Positions 18,266 through 26,377 of a DNA stretch of 64,000 nucleotides are shown in pieces. The notes beneath the pieces are model-generated. The model saw nothing but the letters and a program-made list of their open reading frames with translations, was not told the DNA's origin and searched no databases. The position numbers and the translations under genes were made by a program. Origin of the DNA: Halorhabdus rudnickae (GTDB taxonomy: Archaea > Halobacteriota > Halobacteria > Halobacteriales > Haloarculaceae); assembly GCF_900880625.1 (NCBI RefSeq), contig NZ_CAAHFB010000001.1:1240001-1304000 (forward strand). The letters run 5' to 3'. How positions within the stretch are numbered: position 1 is the first letter of the stretch; every line of letters begins with the position of its first letter.

Positions 18266-18844
18266 ATGAAGCCGTCTCGCGTCGATTTCCTCGTCGATCT
18301 GGCTTACGGGACACTGATCTTTGTCTCGATCGGCATCATCTTCGTCGCCGAGACGAGCGTCGGCGTCGCGTTCGGACTAGGTGCGCTGGTAGCTTATGTC
18401 ATCCACATTGGCTGGAAGATGGGGCGGTTCGATCCCGACTGGATGACTCGCGAGATGGCCCAACGCGTCGAGGAAACGGTCAGCGAGACGGTCAGCGAGG
18501 AAGTCGAGAAAACCGTCGGTGACACTGTCAGCGAGGAAGTCGAACAGACGGTCAGCGACACCATGAGTGAAGAAGTCGAACAGACAGTCGAGGCAGCCGT
18601 CCACGACGAGGTCGAAGAGACAGTCAGCGAAACAGTCAGCGAGGAGGTCGATCGCGTCGAGGAAACAGTCAGCGAAGAGGTCGAAAAAACCGTCGAAGAA
18701 ACCGTCTCCAAGGAGGTCGACGAGGTGGCCGAACAGGTCGGCGAGACTGTCAGCGAAGAAGTCAGCGAGAAAGTGGAAGACACCGTCAGCGAAGAAGTCG
18801 AAAAGACAGTCAGCAAAGAGATTGGCGACGACGAGGACGCGTAG
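18266..18844 (+). CDS. Membrane-anchored protein with a 12-residue tandem repeat
   Basis: 192 residues from ATG 18266, chosen because an exact ggaggt ribosome binding site lies at 18255-18260. Residues about 8-50 form two hydrophobic segments (LAYGTLIFVSIGIIFVAE, then VGVAFGLGALVAYVIHIGW). From about residue 70 onward the protein is nearly all a repeat of the type TVSEEVEKTVGD, very acidic and with Val at every fourth position. The result should be a membrane hairpin with a long helical stalk. No enzyme domain is present. Function unknown. It is divergent from the PiT transporter gene. Confidence 0.8.
   Translation: MKPSRVDFLVDLAYGTLIFVSIGIIFVAETSVGVAFGLGALVAYVIHIGWKMGRFDPDWMTREMAQRVEETVSETVSEEVEKTVGDTVSEEVEQTVSDTMSEEVEQTVEAAVHDEVEETVSETVSEEVDRVEETVSEEVEKTVEETVSKEVDEVAEQVGETVSEEVSEKVEDTVSEEVEKTVSKEIGDDEDA
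18475..18822 (+). repeat. 36-bp coding tandem repeat (12-residue units)
   Basis: About ten imperfect units of 12 residues, consensus T-V-S-E-E-V-E-x-T-V-x-D/E; single units are 11 or 15 long. DNA units share agtcagcgaggaagtcga-like cores. The repeat fills the C-terminal two thirds of the membrane protein at 18266. Confidence 0.85.
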
Positions 18845-19130
18845 TCCTACCGCGACACGAACAAGAGTAGCCGATAGCACGGCCCTCACGGACGGTCACG
18901 CAGGCGTGACCTACCTCGAAGGGGATGCACCGACTGCGTTATACCGCCTGGTTGGCCACCACTTCACGGAAATGGAAGGACCCCCGGTAGCTTGATGGGC
19001 GCCAGCGGAGCACCTGCTCGTTCGTCCAACGCGCCCAGCGGTACCTGATCGTCGTCTCTGCGATCGGGACAGGCCGACTATCGGGTTCGTCACAGGAGAG
19101 AAACGGGAGACTGACCGTGATGGAGTATCA

Positions 19131-20189
19131 TCAGCGATCCCATTCGACTTCGGCGACGTCGTCGGTCTCCCGAAGGATGAACGGGCCGATCGAGAGAGTG
19201 TGTTTGGTGACCGTCGCGATCCGCACGACGTAGGCGAGCAAAAGCAGGAACGGCGCCAGCGCGACGGTAGTCATGGCCGCGACGAGCGGGACGAGCGCGT
19301 CGAAGCCGGCGATCGTCGGCGCGTGGGCTGTTGGGTCGAAGAACGTGATCATACTCGTCGAGACCAACAATGCCGGGATCGAGACGGCAAGTATGTGCCG
19401 CGAGAGATCGATGAGGTCCCACTGGAAGTACAGCGTCTTGAAGTGCTCGCGGGCGGGACCGAACAGTTCCAGCGCGTCGGTCAACTGTTCGAGGGCGACC
19501 TGACTTTCCTCCGCAAGTGTATCGCCGTAGCGCTCGTGGATGCGACGGGCCGTGAAGATCTTCCAGGAGTAGTTGAAGTCGAGTGCCGAGGCGGTCACGT
19601 CGAACTCGCCGAACCGGGCGTCGTCGAGCCCCGTTGCGACCGCGTCGGCGTTCTCTATCAGACTGTCGGTGAGATCTTCGACCGCCGCCTGCAAATCCTC
19701 GTCAGGTGTACCCGCACCCGTGGCGGCGTCAAGGCCGACGGCTTCCCGGAGGTCCCGTGCCCGCCCACCGGAAACCTGCACGAGCGCCCGGAGAAACTGG
19801 GCAGGTCGAGAAGGACTGACTGGCGCACCGACGACGTCGGCGACGTCTTCGCGAAACGCCATCGCCTCTTCCATCCGCTCGCGTTGGTCGCCCGCAGCGC
19901 CGAGTTCCTGGGAGAGCACCAGTTGGTTTAGCGTGAGCACGAGCGTGACGCCGGTGATTGTCGCCGTCAGGAGTGCCTGAAAGAGCGTGTCCACCGAGTC
20001 GCCGGAACGGATCGCGATCTCGGCGGCCGGCAAGAGAGAACCCACGCCGGTCAGCGTGACAAACACGACGGCGACGAGAAGAGCCGTAACGAGCCAACGG
20101 TCGGCGTCCATGAGCAGCCAGAGCTTCAGACGGCTCCCGCCGGCCCGCTCGCGCAGCCGATCACTCGGCGCGTCGCCGGCACCTGGCAT
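19131..20189 (-). CDS. Haloarchaeal conserved membrane protein
   Basis: 352 residues from ATG 20189 (MPGAGDAPSDRLRERAG). Two hydrophobic segments lie near the N-terminus (WLVTALLVAVVFVTLTGV and ALLTATITGVTLVLTLNQLV) and two near the C-terminus (ILAVSIPALLVSTSMITFF and ALVPLVAAMTTVALAPFLLL). A large soluble middle with acidic helices separates them. The stretch TGVTLVLTLNQLVLSQELG resembles a conserved haloarchaeal family of unknown function. A 286-base gene-free stretch (18845-19130) precedes its 3' end; I see nothing in it. Confidence 0.75.
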   Translation of the reverse strand: MPGAGDAPSDRLRERAGGSRLKLWLLMDADRWLVTALLVAVVFVTLTGVGSLLPAAEIAIRSGDSVDTLFQALLTATITGVTLVLTLNQLVLSQELGAAGDQRERMEEAMAFREDVADVVGAPVSPSRPAQFLRALVQVSGGRARDLREAVGLDAATGAGTPDEDLQAAVEDLTDSLIENADAVATGLDDARFGEFDVTASALDFNYSWKIFTARRIHERYGDTLAEESQVALEQLTDALELFGPAREHFKTLYFQWDLIDLSRHILAVSIPALLVSTSMITFFDPTAHAPTIAGFDALVPLVAAMTTVALAPFLLLLAYVVRIATVTKHTLSIGPFILRETDDVAEVEWDR

Positions 20190-20350
20190 GATCGGGGTTA
20201 CTGGAGGCGACGGGAAAAGTCCTCGCGCTCGTGAACGGTCCAGTGCAGATTTCACCGAAAAACCGGGGGACGTTCGAAATTACGACTCACGATGGCGTAC
20301 AGAAACGCACGGTCGATATTGCCTGCTACACGGCGAGAACGAACTGCGCG

Positions 20351-20635
20351 TCAGTCGATGTGGCCTTCGCGACGGAGCTGCTCGGCGTCGGCGTTGTCGT
20401 AGCGCCACTCCACGTTGGCTTTCTCGTCTTGCCAGTCCCACGGCTCGGCGAGGACGACGTCGCCCTCCTCGATCCAGACGCGGTACTTCATCCGTCCGGG
20501 AATGCGCCCCATGCGGGTCTTGCCGTCCTCACACTGCAGTTCGACGTGGTTGCCACCGTTGTGCTGTGTCACAACGGCGAACACCTCGTCGTCGTCGGGC
20601 ATCCGGAGATTCCGTCGCCCTGAATTCTCACTCAT
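20351..20635 (-). CDS. eif1A: Translation initiation factor aIF1A
   Basis: 94 residues from ATG 20635 ([13 protein letters not shown]). The OB-fold core is clear: [19 protein letters not shown], then [19 protein letters not shown] and [20 protein letters not shown]. This matches archaeal/eukaryotic IF1A, which binds the A site of the small ribosomal subunit and stimulates initiation. Length agrees with the family. It stands alone, reading away from a decayed gene upstream. Confidence 0.95.
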   Translation of the reverse strand: MSENSGRRNLRMPDDDEVFAVVTQHNGGNHVELQCEDGKTRMGRIPGRMKYRVWIEEGDVVLAEPWDWQDEKANVEWRYDNADAEQLRREGHID

Positions 20636-21036
20636 ACATCCGATAGGCACCCCGCACGGTAAAGGGATGCGGGAACGGTGCTACCTTCCGACACGGGGGT
20701 GCGTACCGTCCACCGAAAACATGCTGAGCACCGAAATTGAATTGTAGCCACTCCAGCGGGACGGCAGCATCGGCGAAGGCCTTCCGATCGAACGGGCGAA
20801 CCTCGGCTCCGGGCAGAGTCATCTCGGGAGCCGCATCGCCTCTCCCAGCTAGGTGTTCGCAGACAGTCGTGACGAAGGGCGACCGAACCGCCTCGTAGCA
20901 GTCCTTGGCGGCAATGGGCCCGTCACGCACCCGAATCAAGGACCGGCCGCTCGGCGGCCACGAGCACCGGCCCGCCGGCTACTGCCCCGGCCAAAAGCAC
21001 GGCGGGGACGACCAGCGCGATCCTGGTTCGGTCCAC
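20628..21036 (-). pseudogene. Small secreted protein, broken by a frameshift
   Basis: A GTG start at 21036 gives a 37-residue peptide with a clear signal sequence (RTRIALVVPAVLLAGAVAG) that stops at 20923. A second frame takes over almost at the stop and continues RVRDGPIAAKDCYEAVRS and further for about 100 residues to 20628. Joining the two gives one secreted or membrane-tethered protein of about 130 residues. I do not recognise the family. The 3' end overlaps the aIF1A start by a few bases, also typical of a decayed gene. Confidence 0.5.
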
Positions 21037-21450
21037 GGGCAATCACTCCACTCCGTCCGACGTTTCATCCCGTTTCCGTGTTTGATCCGCTCGTGTTCTC
21101 GGCATGAGTGTATGTAACGTGGATCACACTATTACGGCCACGGCGTAATATCGTTAGTGGCCGATCTCGGCGGGCCATCCCGGGAATGGATGGTGACTGA
21201 CGAGCTAACTCCCTAGAGTGTGCGATTCGCAACCGGAAACCACAATCCACTGATAAATATTCGTTTCGCTGTGCCTGTCTCATCTCTTCAAACCGCCGTT
21301 GTCGTGTCCTTCAGCGCGGGCCGTTCGCTACACTCACGGTGATGCGCTGAAGAGAAGCATCCGGACGGAGTCCAACGCGAACGCAGTAAGCGCCGTCAGC
21401 GGAGGCAAGAAACACCGTCATTAGCTGTGACGTCAGGCTGTGGATATCGC
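21037..21450. other. Gene-free stretch with a hairpin and a tRNA-Arg fragment
   Basis: No gene can be supported. An inverted pair cttcagcgc ... gcgctgaag lies around 21308-21354. It is followed at once by catccggacggag (21358-21370), identical to part of the 3' end of the tRNA-Arg gene 4 kb away. Confidence 0.5.
21358..21370 (-). repeat. 13-base fragment of tRNA-Arg 3' end
   Basis: catccggacggag is shared with the partial tRNA copy at 25299 and, with one base changed, with the intact tRNA-Arg(GCG) at 25454. Such fragments are commonly left by integrated elements that target tRNA 3' ends. The match is short and could be chance. Confidence 0.4.
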
Positions 21451-22428
21451 CTAATAGTGACGAAACAGTAACTGGCGCACGTCGTCCTTCGTCCGGGCAG
21501 ATTCAGTGGTCCCGTCGGGCAAATCGACTTCGTATGGGGCGTCGCTTTCGCCTCTGCGCCACTTCTCGCTGTGGTCGTCCAGTAACTTGTTGACCGACGC
21601 GAGTGGTGATGCCGCGGGCGACCCTGTTTGGTCCTCAGAGGTCGATACGTCACCATCGTTCGGACTGTCATTCGAGTCGGCACCCGACTGGTCGGCTGCC
21701 TCTTGTTCAATTTCGTCTTCTGTAAGTGACTTCTCGTCCGTCTCGTTCCCTGTAGGCGACTCTTCGCCCGCAGAGTCCGCCAGCATCGGGCCTGACGGAG
21801 AAGTTTCGCCTCCCGTCTCCTCAGCAGGTGATGTATCGGCGGACGCTCCCGTATTGGGAGCCGTATCAGAAGACGCCTCTCTCGTGACCGCTCCGTCGCC
21901 GACTGGCAGCCCCGAGGCAGTCGTCCTCGTACCGTCGGAACCGCGTGTCGCTTCCGGGTCAGCATCGTTATCCGTCAATGTCGCTTCCGGGTCAGCATCG
22001 TTATCCGTCAATGTCGCTTCCGAGTCAGCATCGCTATCCATCAATGTTTCTTCCGAGTCAGCATCGCTATCCATCAATGTTTCTTCGTCGTCAGATCCTG
22101 TGTTCGCCGCCCGGAGGTGCTCGGCGAGAGTTTCCGGGCCAAGCGCGGCTAGCAACCGCCCGCGCATCTCTGCAGCACCGATACCGCTCCCAGGAACTTC
22201 ATCGATATCGCTCGCAACTTGCTGGAGTGTTGGGTACTCCGCTGTGGCAAGTTCTTCGTAGGCAGCGATGACCTCCCGTTTCTCGGGTGAGGTATAGGTA
22301 TCGAGTAAGTACTCGAGGGCATCCCGTGGTCGCGTCTCACCATAGGCCTCGACGTATGCGGCTTGTACTTCGCGACGCACTACTTCGAGCCGGTCCTGCT
22401 GGGTTTCGGTAATGGCAAGTTCGGGCAT
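21451..22428 (-). CDS. Acidic repeat-containing protein, function unknown
   Basis: 325 residues. The N-terminal 110 residues look folded and helical (ITETQQDRLEVVRREVQAAY, DALEYLLDTY, a short ribbon-helix-like opening). The centre is a low-complexity acidic linker with four 11-residue repeats (LTDNDADPEAT type) and more Glu/Ser-rich sequence. The last 60 residues are again ordered (SVNKLLDDHSEKWRRGESD, ending LLFRHY). It could be a regulator or scaffold in which two folded ends are joined by a variable acidic linker. It is divergent from the zinc-ribbon gene at 22515. Confidence 0.7.
   Translation of the reverse strand: MPELAITETQQDRLEVVRREVQAAYVEAYGETRPRDALEYLLDTYTSPEKREVIAAYEELATAEYPTLQQVASDIDEVPGSGIGAAEMRGRLLAALGPETLAEHLRAANTGSDDEETLMDSDADSEETLMDSDADSEATLTDNDADPEATLTDNDADPEATRGSDGTRTTASGLPVGDGAVTREASSDTAPNTGASADTSPAEETGGETSPSGPMLADSAGEESPTGNETDEKSLTEDEIEQEAADQSGADSNDSPNDGDVSTSEDQTGSPAASPLASVNKLLDDHSEKWRRGESDAPYEVDLPDGTTESARTKDDVRQLLFRHY
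21948..22079. repeat. Four tandem 33-bp coding repeats
   Basis: Units start at 21948, 21981, 22014 and 22047, each ending in tcaatg, with units 1 and 2 identical and units 3 and 4 nearly so; a partial fifth follows. On the minus strand they encode 11 residues of the form D-N/S-D-A-D-P/S-E-A/E-T-L-T/M. Multiples of three keep the frame, so copy number can vary without breaking the protein. Confidence 0.9.
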
Positions 22429-22514
22429 TGTCGAGGTAAACGGCGTCCTGGGGCATAATTCCGTCCCTGAAGCTCCCGCATTGCATTAATTAGCATACAG
22501 TTCGAAGGACTGCT

Positions 22515-22847
22515 ATGGAGTGTCCGCGCTGTGGGAAGGACCTGGCGACTTTCGCTATCGAGGGAACAGAAGCGACAGCCGTGGTCTGTGAGTCCTGTGG
22601 GTTCAGTGGGGTCCCAGCATCACACCGCCACGAGGACAGTGAGACTGAGACATGGGATCGGGCGATGAAACGGTTCGAGAGCGAACAACTCCCACCGGAG
22701 GCCACCTGTCTCATCGGTCGGGAAGACGGAGTTTCCATCCCGAACGACGGCTCTGATTCCGAAACAGGGTCTGGAACCACGATGGCTGAACTCGGAACGG
22801 TGACGGTTGCAGCGTCACTCGATACGAATTCGAAAAAAGACGCCTGA
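22515..22847 (+). CDS. Small zinc-ribbon protein
   Basis: 110 residues. It starts MECPRCGKDLATF and has a second CESCG pair at about residues 29-33, giving a four-cysteine zinc ribbon. An acidic helical middle (EDSETETWDRAMKRFES) and a C-terminal strand segment (GTVTVAASLD) follow. Small zinc-ribbon proteins of this plan are abundant in haloarchaea and often of unknown function. It is convergent with the salactin gene, 7 bases apart. Confidence 0.8.
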   Translation: MECPRCGKDLATFAIEGTEATAVVCESCGFSGVPASHRHEDSETETWDRAMKRFESEQLPPEATCLIGREDGVSIPNDGSDSETGSGTTMAELGTVTVAASLDTNSKKDA

Positions 22848-22854
22848 GACTCCT

Positions 22855-23913
22855 TCAGTCGTCGTTCTTGGCTTCCGCGCTCGCTTCTTCTGGTTCGTCG
22901 GCGGCAGCTTCGGCAGATTGCCTCGTGCCGCCACGTTCTTCTTCCGATCGGGCAGCCACGAGTGCACCCTGTGCAACGCTGTAGAGCGGGTTCTGGGCAC
23001 GTTCGACTCCCTGGATCGAGAACGGAATATCTGCCTCCGAAAGCCGTTCGGCGAACAGGTCTTCGAAGCCGTCTGGCGTCGAGGTCCCACCAGTCACCAC
23101 GACCGGAACGTCGAGGCCCTCTTCGATGTCCTCTTCGTCGACCTCTTTGATGATGTTCTCGATGACGTAATCGAGCAGGTTGTCGTAATAAATGCTTAGT
23201 GCACCCTCGATTCCGCCAACGTCAGTCTCGAAGTCTAGTTCGAAGTCCTCCTCTTTGACGGAGGTGACTTTGTCGACAGGTGTCCCGGTCGCCTGGGCTG
23301 CCTTCTCGTCGATCCAGTCACCACCCCGAGCGATGGAGAATTTCATGACCGGTACCGCGTAGTAGGACAGGCAGACGTTGGTCATGCCGGCCCCGAAGCT
23401 GATACCCAGCCCCGTGAACTCCATGTCGGCCAGTTCCGAATAAATGACCGCCATCCCCTCGTTGATCGGTTCGGGATCGTACCCCATGTCGCTGAGCAGC
23501 GACTCGACGGTCTTCTGATGGTATAACGTTGATGTGTCGTCGTCAATCGGATCAGCCGGCACCGAGAAGAACAGTCGCTCGTCCGGGAACTGCGGATCAC
23601 CGACCACCTGTTCGGTGATGAGTTTGATCATCGGAATCGCGGACTTCTCATCACTCGAGAGAATCCCCGCTTGCATCGGCCGGCGCGTCTCCTCGTTGAA
23701 AATGTTCGCGAAGTTGAGCGCGTCGTCCCCGACGATATACACCTTATCGTCTTTTCGGATGTGCAACACATCGCTACGAGACAACATTTGATCGGCCATG
23801 TCGCTGTAGTCGATCTCGACAAACGAGTTGCGTTGTTGCACGAAGACCGTTTCGTCTCCCTCTTGTCTGGCAGACAGGAGGTTCATCGTCCCCACATCAA
23901 GTCCTTTTGCCAT
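22855..23913 (-). CDS. Salactin-like actin-family protein
   Basis: 352 residues with the actin/Hsp70 ATPase layout. Phosphate loop 1 is [11 protein letters not shown] near the N-terminus, phosphate loop 2 is [13 protein letters not shown] mid-protein, and the adenosine motif is [13 protein letters not shown]. The C-terminal 40 residues are a Glu/Ala-rich tail. Salactin is a haloarchaeal actin homologue that forms dynamically unstable filaments, and the N-terminus [11 protein letters not shown] fits it as I recall. MreB or a ParM-type protein would be alternatives. It is followed upstream on the same strand by a membrane protein gene, often its neighbour. Confidence 0.8.
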   Translation of the reverse strand: MAKGLDVGTMNLLSARQEGDETVFVQQRNSFVEIDYSDMADQMLSRSDVLHIRKDDKVYIVGDDALNFANIFNEETRRPMQAGILSSDEKSAIPMIKLITEQVVGDPQFPDERLFFSVPADPIDDDTSTLYHQKTVESLLSDMGYDPEPINEGMAVIYSELADMEFTGLGISFGAGMTNVCLSYYAVPVMKFSIARGGDWIDEKAAQATGTPVDKVTSVKEEDFELDFETDVGGIEGALSIYYDNLLDYVIENIIKEVDEEDIEEGLDVPVVVTGGTSTPDGFEDLFAERLSEADIPFSIQGVERAQNPLYSVAQGALVAARSEEERGGTRQSAEAAADEPEEASAEAKNDD

Positions 23914-24083
23914 GAAAAGTCATTGTGCCGGGGATTAGAAATAATTTTGTATGTTTTCCTCCGCCTGAGTCGATAACGAATTCTGGCCACTCATCCATCT
24001 CAAGTGCCGGCAGAGTCCCTCTCCTACTTTCGAAGTCGAGATACGTTTATTTTCGTTCTGAGTCGAGACGTGACTCAACCGAG

Positions 24084-25064
24084 TCACTCGAACAGTCGCC
24101 GTCGGAGACGTGCGAATCGGCCCTCGCTGTCTGGAGCGACAAATCGTGCACGCAGACGACCAATTAGCCCCACTTCGGCGTCAACGCCTGTCTCGATCTC
24201 GTCTTCTTCCTGTTGTTGTTCGCGCATCTGTGCGAGTGCGGAGACCTGATCGTCTGGGCTTTCCGCGCGGGCCGTCTCATCCTCTCCACCCTGGAGTTTT
24301 CGCAACCCATTGACTGCGTTCTCGACCGAGTCATCGGACGATCTGGTTTCGGTTGCCGCATCAACGTTCGTATCGACGGTGCCAACCTCAGCGGCGTCAG
24401 GCATATCGAGTTCGAGCCGTTTCGTGGTCGGCTCGGCTTCGACACCTCCCCAGGTCAGCGAGGAATCGGCCATCGCATCGTCAATGTCCGCGCGAACTTC
24501 CTCGTCGGTGACACCATCTTCCGATGATTCATCTTCGCCAGTGACGGTTCCCCTTCGTGGCTGATCAGTAGCCCGATCGATGTACTGAGCAACCAGCGCT
24601 GCGCCCGTCGCCCCGATAAGCAACGCGACTCCCAGGGCGTAAAGACTAATCACACTCGTATCGTTGGCACCACTCCACCGCCAGGGATAGACCTGTGTGA
24701 ACCACAAGACCGACACGAGAATAATGATTGTCCCGACCGTGCTGACTGCGTGCGTTCGGCGGCCGACCGGCAGGAGAATGACGATGCTCACCGCGACGGC
24801 AGGGATCATCAGCGATCCGGAGACCAACGCAACCTCACGCATCAACCAGTACAGGTCGGTCCCGATTTCGTAGCTACCACTGTAAAGAAACACGACAAGT
24901 GCGACGATACCAAACGTGACCCCGGCAAAGAACAACCCGAAGCCGCTGTAAATCTCTGGGCGAGACGTGTCGGCTTCGATGTATCGTCGGTACGTTGCGA
25001 CCAAACCGGTCTCTGCGTCGGGTTCTGATTCTTGAGCGTCCGTTGTTGACCCGTCTCCATTCAT
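24084..25064 (-). CDS. Haloarchaeal membrane protein, next to salactin
   Basis: 326 residues from ATG 25064 (MNGDGSTTDAQES). The N-terminal half has about four hydrophobic segments (FGLFFAGVTFGIVALVVFLY; ALVSGSLMIPAVAVSIVILL; VGTIIILVSVLWFTQVYPW; ALGVALLIGATGAALVAQYI). The C-terminal half is a long acidic cytoplasmic tail that ends in a basic patch (RLRARFVAPDSEGRFARLR). It reads like the DUF7139-type family. The tail could dock a cytoplasmic partner, perhaps the adjacent actin homologue. That link is positional inference. Confidence 0.7.
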   Translation of the reverse strand: MNGDGSTTDAQESEPDAETGLVATYRRYIEADTSRPEIYSGFGLFFAGVTFGIVALVVFLYSGSYEIGTDLYWLMREVALVSGSLMIPAVAVSIVILLPVGRRTHAVSTVGTIIILVSVLWFTQVYPWRWSGANDTSVISLYALGVALLIGATGAALVAQYIDRATDQPRRGTVTGEDESSEDGVTDEEVRADIDDAMADSSLTWGGVEAEPTTKRLELDMPDAAEVGTVDTNVDAATETRSSDDSVENAVNGLRKLQGGEDETARAESPDDQVSALAQMREQQQEEDEIETGVDAEVGLIGRLRARFVAPDSEGRFARLRRRLFE

Positions 25065-25298
25065 GTGATTATGATATGGTTCAGGCCCCAGGATTATAGT
25101 CATTTATCGTGGCTCATATCGTTTCATTGACGTGAGTGTCTGTCTGTTGCCTCTGTCACATCTCCGACATGGACGTCGAGGACGAGGTTGGTCTGGCCTG
25201 CCGTTCGGCGGGATGACTCCCGTCGAACCGGTCCCGCGCGAACGCAGGGAGCGTGGGCACGTCCGGGCGTGAATGAACGACTGAAAGGCGTGAAGGAA

Positions 25299-25321
25299 CA
25301 TCCGGACGGAGATTTGAACTC
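25299..25321 (-). repeat. 23-base partial copy of the tRNA-Arg 3' end
   Basis: The 21 bases from 25301 to 25321 are identical to 25456-25476, which is the T-arm and acceptor 3' strand of the intact tRNA-Arg. The copy lies 130 bases downstream of that tRNA (in the tRNA's own direction), in the orientation expected of an att site left by a tRNA-targeting integrase. The gap between them (25324-25371) holds a large inverted repeat, gaagtca ... tgacttc with an inner ccggg/cccgg. Confidence 0.75.
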
Positions 25322-25323
25322 GT

Positions 25324-25371
25324 GAAGTCATGCCGGGTCGCTCACTACGTTCGCTCCCGGGCTGTGACTTC
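25324..25371. terminator. Long hairpin downstream of tRNA-Arg
   Basis: Outer arms gaagtca (25324-25330) and tgacttc (25365-25371) are perfectly complementary, with inner arms ccggg/cccgg. It lies just downstream of the tRNA gene on the minus strand and could end its transcript, or be part of a former integration site. The rest of the 25104-25453 gap holds no gene. Confidence 0.4.
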
Positions 25372-25453
25372 CCTGCACAGATCGCCTCTTGACGCATAAC
25401 ACGGCCCGTATACGAGCGACAGAGCTGTCGCTCGCGTGTTGCGTCGGCAGAAA

Positions 25454-25526
25454 CGTCCGGACGGAGATTTGAACTCCGGTCCCTGGCTCCGCAAGCCAAG
25501 AGGATAGTCCACTACCCTACCCGGAC
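25454..25526 (-). tRNA. tRNA-Arg(GCG)
   Basis: 73 bases. Acceptor arm gtccggg pairs with tccggac (one G-U), discriminator G. The anticodon arm ttggc / gccag encloses the loop ttgcgga, anticodon GCG, reading CGC arginine codons. T arm cggag-ttcaaat-ctccg is perfect. No CCA is encoded. Its 3' end is duplicated nearby, so it has probably served as an integration target. Confidence 0.95.
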
Positions 25527-25657
25527 TCGATTCGACCTTTCGCGGTCCCGAATAAAGGGGTTACGGTTCGGCCGGCTCGACGGATCCACTGTGTCGGGAA
25601 CAAACGATTGTTTGACCATACGGAATTGTCTTTTCCTACGGGACCCTCCGGCTTCGT

Positions 25658-26293
25658 ATGAACCGACGACAGTTCCTCACGGCGACGACCACGGCGGGCG
25701 CGTTCGGTTTGCTCGCGGGTTGCATGAACAGCGATCCAGGAGAGGACAGTTCGACGACAGACGAACAGACGCCGACCGAGGCTGAAAGGACGACGTCTCA
25801 CGAACCGACTACCGAGAACGGCGAACCCGCCAACAAGAGGACGAGGACCGAAACCGGGATCGAAAACGACAGCTGCGCCAGCGGGAAGATGATGGACGGC
25901 GTCGAATTCGAGTTCCGAGGGGACGGACCCGAGTGCAGTGGAGCGGCCGAGATGAGAAGGATCGACCAAGCTGGCGTCGAGTTCGAGACAAACACAGACG
26001 AGATCATCGTTGAGGGGGTCATCAGTGGGAGTGACCTCTGCAGCCGCGCCCGCCTGGCCGACCTCTCGTACGATCGCGAGGAGAGCCATCTCTCGGTCGC
26101 GATCGAATCGGTCAAAGATGAAAACTGCGAGGCGGGCGGTCAATGTATCGTCGAAATACCGTACGAGGGAACGTTCTCATTCGAGAATGGGGTCCCAGAG
26201 AGCGTCTCAGTCAGCCACAACGGCCGGGATATCATGAGTGGGGCACACGAAAGCGCGCGCGTCACGCCGCCGGACGAAACAACCGACGAGTGA
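25658..26293 (+). CDS. Tat-exported lipoprotein, unknown function
   Basis: 211 residues. The start MNRRQFLTATTTAGAFGLLAGC has a twin-arginine motif and a lipobox with the lipidated Cys at residue 22. A Thr/Glu-rich linker (to about residue 65) leads to a compact domain with four cysteines (NDSCASGK, PECSGAAE, LCSRARL, ENCEAGGQC) likely in disulfides. It should sit on the outer face of the membrane. No family recognised. The start is supported by a fitting signal peptide and a close upstream promoter-like stretch. Confidence 0.8.
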   Translation: MNRRQFLTATTTAGAFGLLAGCMNSDPGEDSSTTDEQTPTEAERTTSHEPTTENGEPANKRTRTETGIENDSCASGKMMDGVEFEFRGDGPECSGAAEMRRIDQAGVEFETNTDEIIVEGVISGSDLCSRARLADLSYDREESHLSVAIESVKDENCEAGGQCIVEIPYEGTFSFENGVPESVSVSHNGRDIMSGAHESARVTPPDETTDE

Positions 26294-26377
26294 CGACCAA
26301 GAAACCGCACGACTGGGGCCGCACGCCGGCCGACGGCAATGCTTAAACGGACCGCTGCCGTGCCCATCGGTACACAG

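Noticed and set aside
21370-25300. One intact integrative element between the tRNA-Arg fragments
   Set aside because: No integrase or replication gene is seen and the contents look like resident haloarchaeal genes; only footprints can be claimed.
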